From positions 372,001 to 436,000 of the forward strand of contig WSXV01000002.1 in assembly GCA_009773475.1 (NCBI GenBank): a stretch of 64,000 nucleotides of DNA. Direction: 5' to 3'. The stretch is from Desulfobulbaceae bacterium (GTDB lineage: Bacteria; Desulfobacterota; Desulfobulbia; Desulfobulbales; Desulfocapsaceae). Below the pieces are notes generated by a model that saw only the letters and a program-made list of their open reading frames with translations, was not told where the DNA came from and did no database searches. Below are positions 17,857-28,114 of the stretch, piece by piece (positions within the stretch are counted from its first letter, which is position 1; each line of letters starts with the position of its first letter). Both the position numbers and the translations under genes were made by a program.

Positions 17857-19287
17857 TTATCTTTTGTCTTCCACCCCCGCCTCGCGGCCATAATCATCGT
17901 CAAACCGGACGATATCGTCCTCGCCCAAGTAGCTGCCGTTCTGGACCTCAATCAACTCCAATTCGATGACCCCGGGATTCTCCAGCCGGTGCCGAATGCC
18001 GGCCGGGATGTAGGTGGATTGATTCTCATAGAGCAGAAAACTCTCCTCTCCATTAGTGATGCGGGCGGTTCCGGTGACGATCACCCAGTGTTCATGGCGA
18101 TGGTGGTGCATTTGCAAGGAAAGCTTCTTCCCCGGATAGACCGTTATCCGCTTAATTTGATAGCGCGGTTGCTGCTCAAGTACCGTATAGCTGCCCCAGG
18201 GGCGAAAGACCGTGCGGTGAAACTTGAATTCATCGCGCTGTTTCTTTTTAAGCCGGGTCACAACCTTTTTCACATCCTGCGAGCGCGACAGAGGCGCCAC
18301 CAGAAGCGCATCGGCGGTCTCAATCACCAGCGTGTCTTCTAGACCAATGGTGGCCACCAGTTTGTTCTCGGCGCGGATCAGGCAATTGTGGGTATCTTCC
18401 AGGATAACATCCCCGCTGCTGACATTGCCCTGTGCATCCTTCCCTGATAACTCCCACAGAGCCTTCCACGAACCAATATCGCTCCAGTCAAGATTAGCTG
18501 CCACTACCGCCGCCTTGTCGGTCTTTTCCATAAGTGCATAATCAATGGAATCACTGGGGGAGGCCGCCATCGTTTCATTATCCAGCCGGTAAAACTTCCC
18601 GTCCCGAACGCCCAGGCGCACCGCTTCCGCCATGATTGCCAGCATCTCAGGGGCATATTTGCCCATTTCTTCCCGAAAGGTCTTGATGGAAAAGGCGAAC
18701 ATCCCGCTGTTCCAGAAATAATTACCACTCTCCAGGTAGGCAAGGGCCGTTGCCGAGTCGGGCTTTTCCTTGAACGACAGGACTGCGTTCCCTTCACCCC
18801 GTTCGATATAGCCATAGCCGGTTTCCGGGCTCTGCGGTTCAATGCCGAAGGTGACAATTGCCCCTTGAGCGGCAAGCTCTGCCGCCTTTTTAATGGCTGC
18901 TGCAAACGCCTCCTGACGCAGGATCAGATGATCGGCGGGCAGCACCAGAAGAATGGTGTCGTCATTATCGGTCAGGGCGCAGAATTCCACCGCCGCACAG
19001 ACTGCGGGGGCTGTGTTGCGGCCAAGGGGTTCCAGCAGAATGGAGTAATCTTCGGGAATGTCTTTCAAGGCATCAATCTGGCTGCGGGTAATAAAGCGAT
19101 GTTCCTCCCCCACCACAACCAGGGGCGGCAGGACACCTTCCAGCTGACAGACCCTCAGTACCGTGGTCTGGAGCAGGGAAGTGTCATCGATCAGCTGGAG
19201 CAGCTGCTTGGGATACAATTCCCGGGATAGGGGCCAGAGCCTGGAGCCGGTACCGCCGGCGAGGATAACGGGCTGGATTTTGATCAT
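17857..19287 (-). CDS. manC: Mannose-1-phosphate guanylyltransferase / mannose-6-phosphate isomerase
   Basis: This bifunctional type of 476 residues makes GDP-mannose from mannose-1-phosphate and GTP, and can interconvert mannose-6-phosphate and fructose-6-phosphate. The N-terminal nucleotidyltransferase domain starts ILAGGTGSRLWPLSRELYPKQ. The C-terminal cupin domain has PGKKLSLQMHHHRHEHWVIV and ENQSTYIPAGIRHRLENPG. The ATG at 19287 has an AAGGA upstream. A phosphomannomutase gene (21965-23344) lies on the same strand, so the pair can supply GDP-mannose for surface polysaccharide. Confidence 0.95.
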   Translation of the reverse strand: MIKIQPVILAGGTGSRLWPLSRELYPKQLLQLIDDTSLLQTTVLRVCQLEGVLPPLVVVGEEHRFITRSQIDALKDIPEDYSILLEPLGRNTAPAVCAAVEFCALTDNDDTILLVLPADHLILRQEAFAAAIKKAAELAAQGAIVTFGIEPQSPETGYGYIERGEGNAVLSFKEKPDSATALAYLESGNYFWNSGMFAFSIKTFREEMGKYAPEMLAIMAEAVRLGVRDGKFYRLDNETMAASPSDSIDYALMEKTDKAAVVAANLDWSDIGSWKALWELSGKDAQGNVSSGDVILEDTHNCLIRAENKLVATIGLEDTLVIETADALLVAPLSRSQDVKKVVTRLKKKQRDEFKFHRTVFRPWGSYTVLEQQPRYQIKRITVYPGKKLSLQMHHHRHEHWVIVTGTARITNGEESFLLYENQSTYIPAGIRHRLENPGVIELELIEVQNGSYLGEDDIVRFDDDYGREAGVEDKR

Positions 19288-19346
19288 GAGTCTTTTTCCT
19301 TGCATAAAGGGTTTCGCGTGTTGCGGTATTTTTTTTGAAAAAATTG

Positions 19347-19832
19347 CTAGTTCCCGGTGGTGATAACCTGGCCACGGGATGTGAACGAGATTCCATGCTG
19401 GCCGCCGGCCCCAATCATGACACATTCCACAAGGGGCGGATTGAGGGCTTTCAGCGCCTTCCAGGTGACGATGAAATTAGCACCAGACCCGCCTTCTTTT
19501 TCGTTTTGCGGGATAACAAAATGGGTTGATTCAAGGGGGCCAAGGACGATATTCTTTTCGGTATATTTTTTGATGATCTCCCCTTTTGTGCCGTAATAGT
19601 CGGCCGAGGTAACGGTCATCGAGTATTTGGGGTCAACATTTCTGATGCTGAGGGTCACGGTGAGGAGAAGCGGCAGTTCCCGATTCCCTGCATAAATATG
19701 CGAATAGACAGGAACGTAAAGGGTTTGCCCTTTGGAGAGGATGACTGCCTCCTCGGCATGGGCCGTTGCGATAAAACTGCCAATTGCCATCCCGATGAAA
19801 AGCACCATGGACAACAAACTTTTATTCTTCAT
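19347..19832 (-). CDS. DUF3124-family secreted protein
   Basis: 161 residues with a signal peptide (LLSMVLFIGMAIGSFIATAHA). The mature domain begins TLYVPVYSHIYAGN and continues LTVTLSIRNVDPKYSMTV, the hallmark of the DUF3124 family of exported beta-rich proteins. There are many Ser/Thr strands and one cysteine near the C-terminus. A strong AAAGGAGA ribosome binding site precedes the ATG. It lies just after the antiporter gene on the same strand (14-base gap), so it may be cotranscribed. Its function is not known. Confidence 0.85.
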   Translation of the reverse strand: MKNKSLLSMVLFIGMAIGSFIATAHAEEAVILSKGQTLYVPVYSHIYAGNRELPLLLTVTLSIRNVDPKYSMTVTSADYYGTKGEIIKKYTEKNIVLGPLESTHFVIPQNEKEGGSGANFIVTWKALKALNPPLVECVMIGAGGQHGISFTSRGQVITTGN

Positions 19833-19846
19833 GACTTTCTCCTTTA

Positions 19847-21826
19847 TTACCCAAGGGGTTTCAACTCGACCTCGGCCAGTTGTTTGAAAAGATTCCTCTC
19901 CCGCTGATTTCCCACCACGGCGACTAAATCACCCTCTATAAAAGTGTAATCCGCTTTCGGGTTGGAATGGAAGATCTTTTTATGGATGATCCCGACAATG
20001 GAGGCCCCGGTTTTGCTGCGGATGGCCGCCTCTTGAATGCTTCTGTTGATCAAGGAGCTTGCAGGTGAGATGGTAACCCATGAAATTTCGAGGATATTTT
20101 TAATATTGCCAAGACTTGTCAGAAGCTGTTGGTCAACGGTTGATTGAGAGATAGGGGCGTAAAGCTGCTGTCGTACTGAATCGGTATATTCCTGAATGGC
20201 GGCCACCGGGACCTCCAGGCATAAAAGTGCTTGCCGGGCAATCTCAAGGCCGGCCTCCATTTCCGGCAGGACAGCCATAGAAACCCCGCTTGCATACAAA
20301 GCCCGGGCCTGCTCAACCCCATCGGCCCGGACGATGATGGGGAGTTTCGGGTTGAGCTGATGAGCCTGCTTGACAATGGACTGTGATACCACCACCGACG
20401 GGGTGGTGATCAGCAGGAGTCGGGCTTTTTGTATCTTTGAGACCTCAAGGACGGTGGCCTGGCTCATATCGCCGAAGATCACCGGGTACTGGGCTGTCTT
20501 GCATTCCAGCATACGCTGATGGTTTAGCTCTATGATGACAAAGGGCAGCTGGAGCAGGGTGAGAACCTGGGCGATGTGTTGTCCCACCCGCCCGCCTCCG
20601 GCGATGACAACGTGATGACGCAGTCCGCCATGGGGGATATTTTCCGTCTGCAGGGACTCATGTTTAAAGAAGTGTTTTTTTAATTTATAGAGGTGTGGGG
20701 CCAGGTCGGACACAAAGGGGGTCAACACCATGCTCAAAACAGAGATGGCAAGAACCAGAGAGTAGGTGTTCTGGTCGATGGCCTGGGTCTCCAGCCCCAC
20801 CCGGGCAAGAACAAAGGCAAATTCCCCCACCTGGAAAAGGCCTAAACCCACGGCGATGGGGACAATATTGATATATCCGAACAGAACGGCCAGCAAAGAA
20901 AAGAGGGCTCCCTTAAAAATCCCGATAATAAGCACGATGGAGAGGATCTTGCCCCAGTTGGCGAGCAGAAAGGCCGGATCGAGGAGCATGCCCACCGAGG
21001 TGAAAAACAACAGGCCGAATATATCCCGCAGGGGAATGATATCACTTAAGGCCTGATGGCCATAATCAGATTCACTGAGCACCATCCCGGCCACAAAGGC
21101 TCCAAAGGCAAAGGAAAGGCCGACAAGATAGGTGGCATAGCCGATGCCAAGGCCGATGGCGGTGATCGACAGGATAAACAGTTCCCGAGAGTTCCAGCTG
21201 GCAATCTTGGCCAACAGCCAGGGCAGCAGCTTGCGCCCAAGATAGAGCATGACCAGCAGAAAGATGACGGACTTGAGCACGGCCATGGCGACCAGGGGCA
21301 GACCGGCCTTGGGGTTGCTCAGCTGCGGCAGAATGATCATCATCGGGATGACCGCCAGGTCCTGAACCACGAGCATGCCGATCATCACCCGGCTGGAAAG
21401 GGTGCCCACCAGGCCTCGGCTCATAAGGGTCTTGAGGGTGACCATGGTGCTGGAAAGGGAAATCAGGGCGCCCAGCCATATCGAGCTGACCACCGACCAG
21501 TCAAGTAGATTTCTGCCAAGAAAATAGCCACAGATCATGGTCAGGATAATTTGAACAGGAGTGCCGATGAGAGCGATATTGCGGACTGGCTTTAACTCGT
21601 TGAGCGAGAATTCGAGCCCTAAGGCGAAGAGCAGCAGGGCGACCCCGATTTCAGCGAGCCGTTCGATTTCATGAATATCGCCCACCGTGACCCCGCCGGT
21701 GTAGGGCCCAACGACGATGCCTGCGACGATATAGCCGAGGATCAGCGGCTGTCTTAGTCGCTGCGCAATGAGTGCGCCGAGCAGGGCGGCCACCACAATG
21801 ATGATAATATCCGCTGCTACCCCCAT
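19847..21826 (-). CDS. Monovalent cation:proton antiporter, CPA2/KefB type
   Basis: A 659-residue inner-membrane protein. The first about 390 residues form roughly 12 transmembrane helices of the Na+/H+ exchanger fold ([19 protein letters not shown], then [12 protein letters not shown]). A TrkA-N nucleotide-binding domain follows ([17 protein letters not shown] ... [14 protein letters not shown]), and the C-terminal 85 residues look like a TrkA-C regulatory domain. This is the YbaL/KefB-like architecture for K+ or Na+/H+ exchange gated by nucleotide. No KefF/G-like ancillary gene is adjacent, and the substrate ion cannot be told from sequence. Confidence 0.92.
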   Translation of the reverse strand: MGVAADIIIIVVAALLGALIAQRLRQPLILGYIVAGIVVGPYTGGVTVGDIHEIERLAEIGVALLLFALGLEFSLNELKPVRNIALIGTPVQIILTMICGYFLGRNLLDWSVVSSIWLGALISLSSTMVTLKTLMSRGLVGTLSSRVMIGMLVVQDLAVIPMMIILPQLSNPKAGLPLVAMAVLKSVIFLLVMLYLGRKLLPWLLAKIASWNSRELFILSITAIGLGIGYATYLVGLSFAFGAFVAGMVLSESDYGHQALSDIIPLRDIFGLLFFTSVGMLLDPAFLLANWGKILSIVLIIGIFKGALFSLLAVLFGYINIVPIAVGLGLFQVGEFAFVLARVGLETQAIDQNTYSLVLAISVLSMVLTPFVSDLAPHLYKLKKHFFKHESLQTENIPHGGLRHHVVIAGGGRVGQHIAQVLTLLQLPFVIIELNHQRMLECKTAQYPVIFGDMSQATVLEVSKIQKARLLLITTPSVVVSQSIVKQAHQLNPKLPIIVRADGVEQARALYASGVSMAVLPEMEAGLEIARQALLCLEVPVAAIQEYTDSVRQQLYAPISQSTVDQQLLTSLGNIKNILEISWVTISPASSLINRSIQEAAIRSKTGASIVGIIHKKIFHSNPKADYTFIEGDLVAVVGNQRERNLFKQLAEVELKPLG

Positions 21827-21964
21827 GTAAATGTCCCTATCTCAGAAAAAATCATTGTGCACATTCACATTTTGGAAGTTGTGTTTTCATTGATCATCAG
21901 GGGCTGAAATTTTACTCTTATAGAGCTGTGCCGAAACAGGTCTCCAGCTCATCCCGCTGTGTGG

Positions 21965-23344
21965 TTACATGGATTTTTTCCCCCGGATCAATTCGAGTAA
22001 CTCTGCTGTCTTATCATCCAGCAGTGCCGGATTATGGCGGCTTTCCACATTGAGGCGAAGCAGGGGTTCGGTGTTGGATTTGCGGATATTAAACCGAAAG
22101 TCGGGAAATGTCACACTCAGACCGTCGGTGTAATCTTCTCCCCCCTGCCCAAAGCGCGCCTTAACCCGGGCAATGGCCGCGTCCGGGTCATCGACCACGC
22201 TGTTGATCTCACCGGAGACCGGGTAGGCGGCCATGCGGTCTTTTACCAGACTGGCAAGGGTGGTGTTTCTGCGGCAGAGTAGCGAGCAGATCAGCAGCCA
22301 GGGGATCATCCCTGAGTCGCAGTAACCGAAATCACGGAAGTAATGGTGGGCCGACATCTCGCCGCCGTAGATGGCGTCTTCCTGGCGCATCCGCTGTTTG
22401 ATGAAGGCATGTCCGGTGCGGGTCATCACCGGGATGCCGCCGGCGGCTTGCACCAATTCTTCAGTATTCCAGACCAGACGTGGATCGTGGAGGATCTTGC
22501 CGCCCGGTTCCTGGGTCAGCAGCTCGAGTGCCAGCAGCCCGACGATATAATACCCCTCGATGAAATTGCCCTGGGCGTCCCAGAAGAAACAGCGGTCAAA
22601 GTCACCATCCCAGGCAATGCCCAGATCGGCCCCGTGCTTGCGCACCAGACGCGCCGTTTCTTCCCGTTTTTCTGGGAGCAGGGGATTGGGGACGCCGTTA
22701 GGGAAGCTACCGTCCGGATTATGGTGGGCCTTGATAAAGGTGAAAGGCAGGTGCGGCTCCAGCAGATCAATGATGGCCCCGGCGCAGCCGTTGCCGCTGT
22801 TGACCACCAGCTTCATGGGTTTGAGCGCTGCCCGGTCAACGTATCCGAGGAGGTGCTGGATGTACGCATCCTTGCCGGTCACCTGGCTCCGTCTGCCTTT
22901 GATTGCCGGCATCTCGGGCAGTCTGCCGCCGACAATCATCTCTGCCATTTCTTTCAGGCCTGACTCGCCGGTCACCGGTCGGGCCCCCACCGTCACCAGT
23001 TTCATGCCGTTATAATCCGCCGGGTTATGGCTGGCCGTGACCACAATGCCGCCATCCACACCCTCCGACTCCAGGCTGAAGGCGGCGTGATAGATCTCCT
23101 CGGTACCACACAGACCCAGCTCCAGGACATCGACCCCGGAGTCCAGTAGACCGGAAATCAGGGCCTCGGTGAGAGCCTGGCTGCTCAGGCGGATATCATG
23201 GCCGACGGCGATCTTGCGCGGGGAAAAAATGGCGGCATAGGCGCGGCCAATGTCCCTCGCCAGTTGCGGATTCAGTTCATCGGGGACCCGGCCCCGGATG
23301 TCATAGGCCTTGAAGCAGGGCGGGATGTGGACAGGTAAAGCCAT
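21965..23344 (-). CDS. Phosphomannomutase / phosphoglucomutase
   Basis: A 459-residue alpha-D-phosphohexomutase of the AlgC/ManB type. It interconverts hexose-6- and hexose-1-phosphates, feeding mannose-1-phosphate to ManC. The phosphoserine loop is [12 protein letters not shown], the metal-binding loop [10 protein letters not shown], the sugar-binding loop [13 protein letters not shown] and the C-terminal phosphate-binding loop [14 protein letters not shown]. Start ATG at 23344 has AAGGAGA upstream. The pathway context comes from manC about 4 kb downstream on the same strand. Confidence 0.93.
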   Translation of the reverse strand: MALPVHIPPCFKAYDIRGRVPDELNPQLARDIGRAYAAIFSPRKIAVGHDIRLSSQALTEALISGLLDSGVDVLELGLCGTEEIYHAAFSLESEGVDGGIVVTASHNPADYNGMKLVTVGARPVTGESGLKEMAEMIVGGRLPEMPAIKGRRSQVTGKDAYIQHLLGYVDRAALKPMKLVVNSGNGCAGAIIDLLEPHLPFTFIKAHHNPDGSFPNGVPNPLLPEKREETARLVRKHGADLGIAWDGDFDRCFFWDAQGNFIEGYYIVGLLALELLTQEPGGKILHDPRLVWNTEELVQAAGGIPVMTRTGHAFIKQRMRQEDAIYGGEMSAHHYFRDFGYCDSGMIPWLLICSLLCRRNTTLASLVKDRMAAYPVSGEINSVVDDPDAAIARVKARFGQGGEDYTDGLSVTFPDFRFNIRKSNTEPLLRLNVESRHNPALLDDKTAELLELIRGKKSM

Positions 23345-23470
23345 ATTTTTCTTCTCCTTTTTTAGTTTCAGCACAGACGCCATGGATGCTTGTTGGGGAT
23401 GTGTAGGATACAGGATGTTATAGGGTTTTCGTGGCCCGTATTTCAGGGGAGTGCCTGTGCTGATTGGGCA

Positions 23471-24247
23471 TCAGGAGCTCAGCCGCACCAGCTCGATTGC
23501 CCCAAAGGCCCCCATGACCTCGCCGCAGATCACCACTGCGCCCTCAATCCCCTCAATCTCCCTGGCCGTGGCCAGTGCCTGCTCCACCGCTTTTTTCGCC
23601 CCGAGGTTGATGTCCACCTCATTGCCAATCCGGGTGGCAGCGGCATCGGCCAGGGCGGTGGACTTGGCCACCACCACTGCGGCATCGGCCTTGCCGAAGC
23701 TGAGGGAATGACCAACGGTTCCCGACGAGGTACAGACCCCCACCGGCATCAGGGAGGCGGGCAGGCGCAAGCCCACCTTGTAGCTGAGTGGTGACTGGCC
23801 GGCAAAGATGGCCACCGAGCATTCTTTGTTCCGCTGTAAATAAATATCGCCACCGTTTTCCACAATAATTTCTGCGACTCCCTCGGCTGCCAGAGTCTTG
23901 CCGACAAATTCGGCCATGGCTCCAGCAACTGCCGCCATGGGGCCGACCCCGGCCTTTTGCCCTGCAGCGAGCATTTCCTGTATTAGCGATGGAGCGAGAA
24001 AATCCAAGGGGAGGGGATCAAGCGTTGCCAAAAACAGCGGATGCTTTACAATATAATTTTCAATTTGCAGACGATACTGGAGAACAAGCTCGGTTGCCCG
24101 TTCTTTCACATTACGGGTGGCCAGGATATGCAGATCGGTTTCCTGGATCTGGACCTGGACGGCAATCAGATCGCTCTGGTCATGAAGCTGGCGGTAGCTT
24201 CGGTTACGGTATGACTCCGGTTTTTTCAGACGAGGCTCTGTTTTCAT
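23471..24247 (-). CDS. UPF0280 family protein
   Basis: A 258-residue protein of UPF0280, a family with an ApbE-like fold, common in methanogens and sulfate reducers. The family start (YRNRSYRQLHDQSDLIAVQV) is followed by GVGPMAAVAGAMAEFVG, ENGGDIYLQ and SSGTVGHSLSFGKADAAVV. The last two resemble the FAD/metal-binding parts of ApbE flavin transferases. The biochemical role is unproven. It stands upstream of the phosphomannomutase gene with a gap of about 126 bases. Confidence 0.88.
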   Translation of the reverse strand: MKTEPRLKKPESYRNRSYRQLHDQSDLIAVQVQIQETDLHILATRNVKERATELVLQYRLQIENYIVKHPLFLATLDPLPLDFLAPSLIQEMLAAGQKAGVGPMAAVAGAMAEFVGKTLAAEGVAEIIVENGGDIYLQRNKECSVAIFAGQSPLSYKVGLRLPASLMPVGVCTSSGTVGHSLSFGKADAAVVVAKSTALADAAATRIGNEVDINLGAKKAVEQALATAREIEGIEGAVVICGEVMGAFGAIELVRLSS

Positions 24248-24389
24248 AGATGTTTTCGACCAAAACTTTTTTAGGGCTGTTAAGAAATAACTTGAACTTA
24301 TTGCCCGTTTCTTTACGGCCCCTTGTGCCGTGTCTGAAGCAAAGAGAGTTCATGGGATTTATTTACGACGGCTTAGACTCTGATTTGTA

Positions 24390-25031
24390 ATGATTCCAGA
24401 CCCGCCGGATCTTATCATCCTCTTTACCCGATATCCGCAACCCGGACAATGCAAGACCAGGTTGATTCCGGCATTGGGGACGAATGGGGCCGCCAGTCTC
24501 CACCGTGAAATGACCGAGCGGATTCTTGCCCGGCTGAGGGCGCTGGCGGTTCTCCATCCGCACCGCCTGGAAATCCATTATGAGGGCGGCAGCCCGGCGC
24601 AGATGGTCTCCTGGCTGGGGGATTGCCATCAGTATCGACAGCAGGCGGAGGGTGATATCGGCTGCCGGATGCGGGCCGCCATCAGCAGTCATCAGGGGCA
24701 GATGCAGCGGTTGCTGCTTATCGGTTCCGACTGTCCTGATATCAGCGCCGAACTTCTGCGGGCCGCCTTTGCCGCCCTGGGCAGCCAAGACCTCGTGTTG
24801 GGCCCGGCCTTTGACGGCGGCTACTACCTGATCGGGGTTCATAATGAATCCTCACCCCTTGTGTGCGAGACCCTGTTTCAGGAGATCCCCTGGAGCACGG
24901 ACAATGTTTTTGCGATCACCAAGGCCCGGGCGGAACAGCACCAGCTGCGCTGCCATACCCTGATGAAACTTCATGACATCGACACCCCTGACGATCTCAG
25001 ACATTTCCATTATTATCCCGACCCTCAATGA
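24390..25031 (+). CDS. TIGR04282-type glycosyltransferase (DUF2064)
   Basis: 213 residues of the TIGR04282 glycosyltransferase family, which often sits with arsenosugar-biosynthesis genes. It opens DLIILFTRYPQPGQCKTRL, the nucleotide-sugar loop of this family. It then has LLIGSDCPDISAELLRAAFAAL, LVLGPAFDGGYYLIG and an NVFAITKARAE C-terminal helix. The product overlaps the next gene by about 59 bases, implying tight coupling. The ATG has no strong ribosome binding site. The family is secure; the sugar acceptor is not shown by sequence. Confidence 0.88.
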   Translation: MIPDPPDLIILFTRYPQPGQCKTRLIPALGTNGAASLHREMTERILARLRALAVLHPHRLEIHYEGGSPAQMVSWLGDCHQYRQQAEGDIGCRMRAAISSHQGQMQRLLLIGSDCPDISAELLRAAFAALGSQDLVLGPAFDGGYYLIGVHNESSPLVCETLFQEIPWSTDNVFAITKARAEQHQLRCHTLMKLHDIDTPDDLRHFHYYPDPQ

Positions 25032-25662
25032 GGAGAGTGAGGTCAGTCGCTGGACTGAGCTGACCCCCTGGGTGGGTGAGGTGATAATTGTTGACGGCGG
25101 CAGCAGCGACCAGACCGTGTCCCGGGCCCGGAGTCAGGGGCTCCGGGTTGAGAACTGCCGGGCAGGGCGCGGGGCCCAGATGAATCATGGGGCCAGGCTG
25201 GCGTGTGGCAAGGTGCTACTTTTTCTCCATGCCGATACCCGGATGCCGCCTGGTTTTGCCGGCCTGATCCTGCAATGCCTGAATGGCCCCGCAACCCTTG
25301 CCGGGGCCTTCAGCCTTGCCATTGACAAGGCAGGGCCAGGGCTGAAATTCATTGAATGGAGTGCCAATCTGCGTGCCCGTCTTTTTTATCTTCCCTATGG
25401 CGACCAGGCTCTCTTTCTTCGCCGCGACGATTTCCTGCAATTGGGTGGATTTCCAGAAACCCCGATCATGGAAGACTTTCTCTTTATCCGCAAGGCCGGA
25501 AAGCAGGGCCGTATCACCATCCTGCCCCAAGCGGTACTCACCTCGGCCCGACGCTGGCGACGCCTGGGCATCATCCGGGCCACCCTGATTAACCAGCTGG
25601 TGATCCTTGGTTTTTACGCCGGGGTACCACTGCAAAAATTATCTGCATTGTATCGCCGCTAA
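24973..25662 (+). CDS. TIGR04283-type family 2 glycosyltransferase
   Basis: 229 residues of GT2 fold in the TIGR04283 family, regularly paired with TIGR04282 next to arsenosugar genes. N-terminal ISIIIPTLNEESEV is followed by VDGGSSDQTVSRA, AGRGAQMNHGARLA, FLHADTRMP and the membrane-proximal GDQALFLRRDDFLQLGG. The acceptor is likely lipid or polyisoprenoid-like. The start overlaps the upstream gene by 59 bases; later in-frame starts would break the N-terminal strand. No ArsS radical SAM gene adjoins; an ArsM-domain fusion lies about 18 kb away. Confidence 0.88.
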   Translation: MTSTPLTISDISIIIPTLNEESEVSRWTELTPWVGEVIIVDGGSSDQTVSRARSQGLRVENCRAGRGAQMNHGARLACGKVLLFLHADTRMPPGFAGLILQCLNGPATLAGAFSLAIDKAGPGLKFIEWSANLRARLFYLPYGDQALFLRRDDFLQLGGFPETPIMEDFLFIRKAGKQGRITILPQAVLTSARRWRRLGIIRATLINQLVILGFYAGVPLQKLSALYRR

Positions 25663-25679
25663 AGGGTTATTCCAACGGG

Positions 25680-26303
25680 TCAGGGGGTGGCTGGCTGCTC
25701 TGCGGGAGCGGGTGCCGGAGTTGCCGGTTTTCCAGCTGGTTTAGGTGCCGGGGGCGGCAGCGGTGCGGTCATTTGGCTGGGGATGGTTGTTCCCTTTTTT
25801 TGAAAGGCTTGACGTACCTTGTCATCCCTGATCACCTGTTGAAAGAGGGTGGTGGCCTGGGATAGATAGGGATAAAGCTGCCCTTTGCGCAGGAGGGGGG
25901 ACTCTGGGGAGAGGAAGGTGGTCAGCAGCATATGGAGCAGGATGGCCAGGATCAGGGCCTTGACCGCCCCGAAGAGAGCGCCCAGCACCTTGTCAAACCA
26001 GCTGGCGATGGTCAGGTTCACCACCTTGGTCAGCCCTTTGCCGGCAAGCATGGTGATGACATAGGTACAGGCAAAGAGGATGCCGTAGGCGAGGAGAAAG
26101 ACGATCTGTGGATTTTCGGAAACCCCTCGCAAAAAGGGGAAAAGTCTGTCATGATACTGCCCGGCTACGATATAGCTGACATAGAGGGCAACGATGACCG
26201 TGACCTGGCCCAACAGCCCGACCCAGATGCCGCGCGCCATAAAGAATGCAAAAATGGCAATGATGACAAGGTCATATCCTGTCAGTTCCAGCCCTGAGAC
26301 CAT
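25680..26303 (-). CDS. CvpA family membrane protein
   Basis: 207 residues with four transmembrane helices starting LVIIAIFAFFMARGIWVGLLGQ. The motif GLTKVVNLTIASWFDKVLGALFGAVK is typical of CvpA/colicin V production proteins. A C-terminal tail of about 40 residues is almost all Pro/Ala (PPPAPKPAGKPATPAPAPAE) and is probably a disordered extracytoplasmic linker. The family is linked to envelope homeostasis, but the molecular function is unsettled. It is convergent with the upstream glycosyltransferase gene and divergent from the next. Confidence 0.88.
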   Translation of the reverse strand: MVSGLELTGYDLVIIAIFAFFMARGIWVGLLGQVTVIVALYVSYIVAGQYHDRLFPFLRGVSENPQIVFLLAYGILFACTYVITMLAGKGLTKVVNLTIASWFDKVLGALFGAVKALILAILLHMLLTTFLSPESPLLRKGQLYPYLSQATTLFQQVIRDDKVRQAFQKKGTTIPSQMTAPLPPPAPKPAGKPATPAPAPAEQPATP

Positions 26304-26412
26304 AGTTATTCCCCGTAGAAGACGTTTCCATCCAAATCCAGCAAAGTCCGCAACCAGCCCAATTTTTGTAGCAGGAAGCGGCGAAATTGCAAAGAGTTAT
26401 TTTCAAAATCCC

Positions 26413-27264
26413 ATGAGCATTGGTAATTCCCTTTGTTTTTCCAACCTGCCCTCATCATTGGTTTCAGGGGTTGGCAACGGCCCTGCTGGCTGTCACTGTA
26501 CATTGAAATTATTGGATCTGGATCATTTGCGGACCTGCCTCCTTCATCGGGATGAAGCCGCTCTGTGCCGGGAGTGGCTGCATCCGGTGGAGCAGGAGAA
26601 GCTCTCCGCCCTGCTCCACGAGAAAAGACACCTGGAATGGCTGGGCGGCAGGATCTGCGTCAAAGAGGCGCTACGCTGTTTTTTTATCCATTCCCCATAT
26701 CCGGCAGAAGTTCCTGCTCCCCATCTGCAGATCATCCATGCTCCCTCCGGCCGTCCCCTTGTGCATCAGGGGATGCTGAACGGTGAAATGGTCATTCCCC
26801 ATATTTCCATCTCCCACTCCGGAAGATACGCCTTGGCCCTTGCCGCCGCCGCCTCCTGCGGCGTTGATATCCAGGAAAATCGTGAGACCCTGGTCCGGGT
26901 TCAGGAGCGGTTTTGCAGTCAGGCAGAGGGCAGGCTGATGATGGACCTCCTGCCCGGACTGGACTCCTCCGAACATCTTACCCTGCTCTGGGCGGCCAAG
27001 GAGTCGGTGAAAAAGGCGGTTGTTCTGGAGGCCATGCCCGGCTTTCTGGAGCTGGAGCTGCGCCGCATTGATCTCAGTCATGGCCCGGACCATACGGGCG
27101 GCTTGCTCTTCACCTTTGCGTTTGCCGTGGGGAATCATGGGAAATTGGGGGCAACGGAGTCGCTTGTCGCCCAATTTCAGGCGCTGGTCTGTATGGATCA
27201 TGGGTATGGGATAGCCCTGTGCCTCTCCTCCCCCGCCTCTTTTCCCGGGTTTCATCATGCCTGA
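26413..27264 (+). CDS. 4'-phosphopantetheinyl transferase superfamily protein
   Basis: About 283 residues in the PPTase fold. These enzymes move phosphopantetheine from coenzyme A to acyl- or peptidyl-carrier proteins. Signatures are HISISHSGRYALALAAA, the metal motif GVDIQENRE and the catalytic WAAKESVKKA helix, in the right order and spacing. The frame is open upstream to 26194, but that part overlaps cvpA on the other strand. The ATG at 26413 is chosen, although the first 30 residues are poorly conserved. Its end overlaps the mutM start by 8 bases. The carrier protein is not in this window. Confidence 0.85.
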   Translation: MSIGNSLCFSNLPSSLVSGVGNGPAGCHCTLKLLDLDHLRTCLLHRDEAALCREWLHPVEQEKLSALLHEKRHLEWLGGRICVKEALRCFFIHSPYPAEVPAPHLQIIHAPSGRPLVHQGMLNGEMVIPHISISHSGRYALALAAAASCGVDIQENRETLVRVQERFCSQAEGRLMMDLLPGLDSSEHLTLLWAAKESVKKAVVLEAMPGFLELELRRIDLSHGPDHTGGLLFTFAFAVGNHGKLGATESLVAQFQALVCMDHGYGIALCLSSPASFPGFHHA

Positions 27265-28114
27265 ACTCCCTGAGGTCGAGGTCATCTGTCAGGGGCTGCG
27301 GCCCCATCTGGTCGGCCGCGTTGTCATTGATGTGCAGGCCAGCGGCAAACCTCTGCGCCACCTGGCACCCCTTGCCGCCATGCAGGAAATGCTGGGCGGC
27401 AAGAGGGTTAAAACGGTCAGCCGACGGGCCAAGTACCTGCTTATCGCCTTCGACGATGAAACCCTGCTCATCATCCATCTGGGAATGACTGGGAATGTCG
27501 GCCTTTTCTCCCAGACCGCCCCGGTGAAGGTTCATGATCATGTCCGCTGGCAACTGGAGAACGGCTATGAGCTGCGCCTCCATGACAGCCGCCGTTTCGG
27601 CGGTGTCTGGCTGCTGAGTGCTGAGCAGGCAGAGGCCCGGGAAAGTGGATTTTTTGCCGCCACCGGCCTGGAGCCTTTCAGCCTGGGTTGCACCCCGGCC
27701 CATTTGATGAGCCTTGCGGCAAAGCGCAATCAACCGGTCAAGACCTTTCTTATGGACGGCAAGGCCGTGGCTGGTATCGGCAATATTTACGCCAACGAGG
27801 CCCTTTTTGCCGCCGGCATCCATCCTGCCCGACCGGCTTCTACCTTGAGAAAACGTGACTGGCAGCAGCTTTTATTCCTTATTCGCTCCATCCTCAGTCA
27901 GGCCATTTGCTGCGGAGGCTCCACCATCAGTGATTTTATCAACGCCAGTGGCGAAAGCGGCTACTTTCAGATGAACTTCCAGGTCTATAACCGCAAAGGC
28001 GGGCCTTGTTCCCGGTGCGGTGCGGCCATCGAGAAAATCGTGATCACCGGCCGGGCTACCTATTTCTGTCCCCGTTGCCAGAAAGAATCAAAGGCACATC
28101 CCGTTCACATCTGA
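27257..28114 (+). CDS. mutM: Formamidopyrimidine-DNA glycosylase
   Basis: MutM excises oxidised purines such as 8-oxoguanine and nicks the abasic site. The 285-residue enzyme starts MPELPEVEVICQGLRPHL with the catalytic Pro and Glu exposed by removal of Met. It has the H2TH helix-turn segment IGNIYANEALFAAGIHPARPA and a C-terminal zinc finger, CSRCGAAI ... CPRCQKE. It overlaps the PPTase gene by 8 bases, so they are coupled. Its last bases overlap the 3' end of the convergent marR gene by 10 bases. Confidence 0.97.
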   Translation: MPELPEVEVICQGLRPHLVGRVVIDVQASGKPLRHLAPLAAMQEMLGGKRVKTVSRRAKYLLIAFDDETLLIIHLGMTGNVGLFSQTAPVKVHDHVRWQLENGYELRLHDSRRFGGVWLLSAEQAEARESGFFAATGLEPFSLGCTPAHLMSLAAKRNQPVKTFLMDGKAVAGIGNIYANEALFAAGIHPARPASTLRKRDWQQLLFLIRSILSQAICCGGSTISDFINASGESGYFQMNFQVYNRKGGPCSRCGAAIEKIVITGRATYFCPRCQKESKAHPVHI

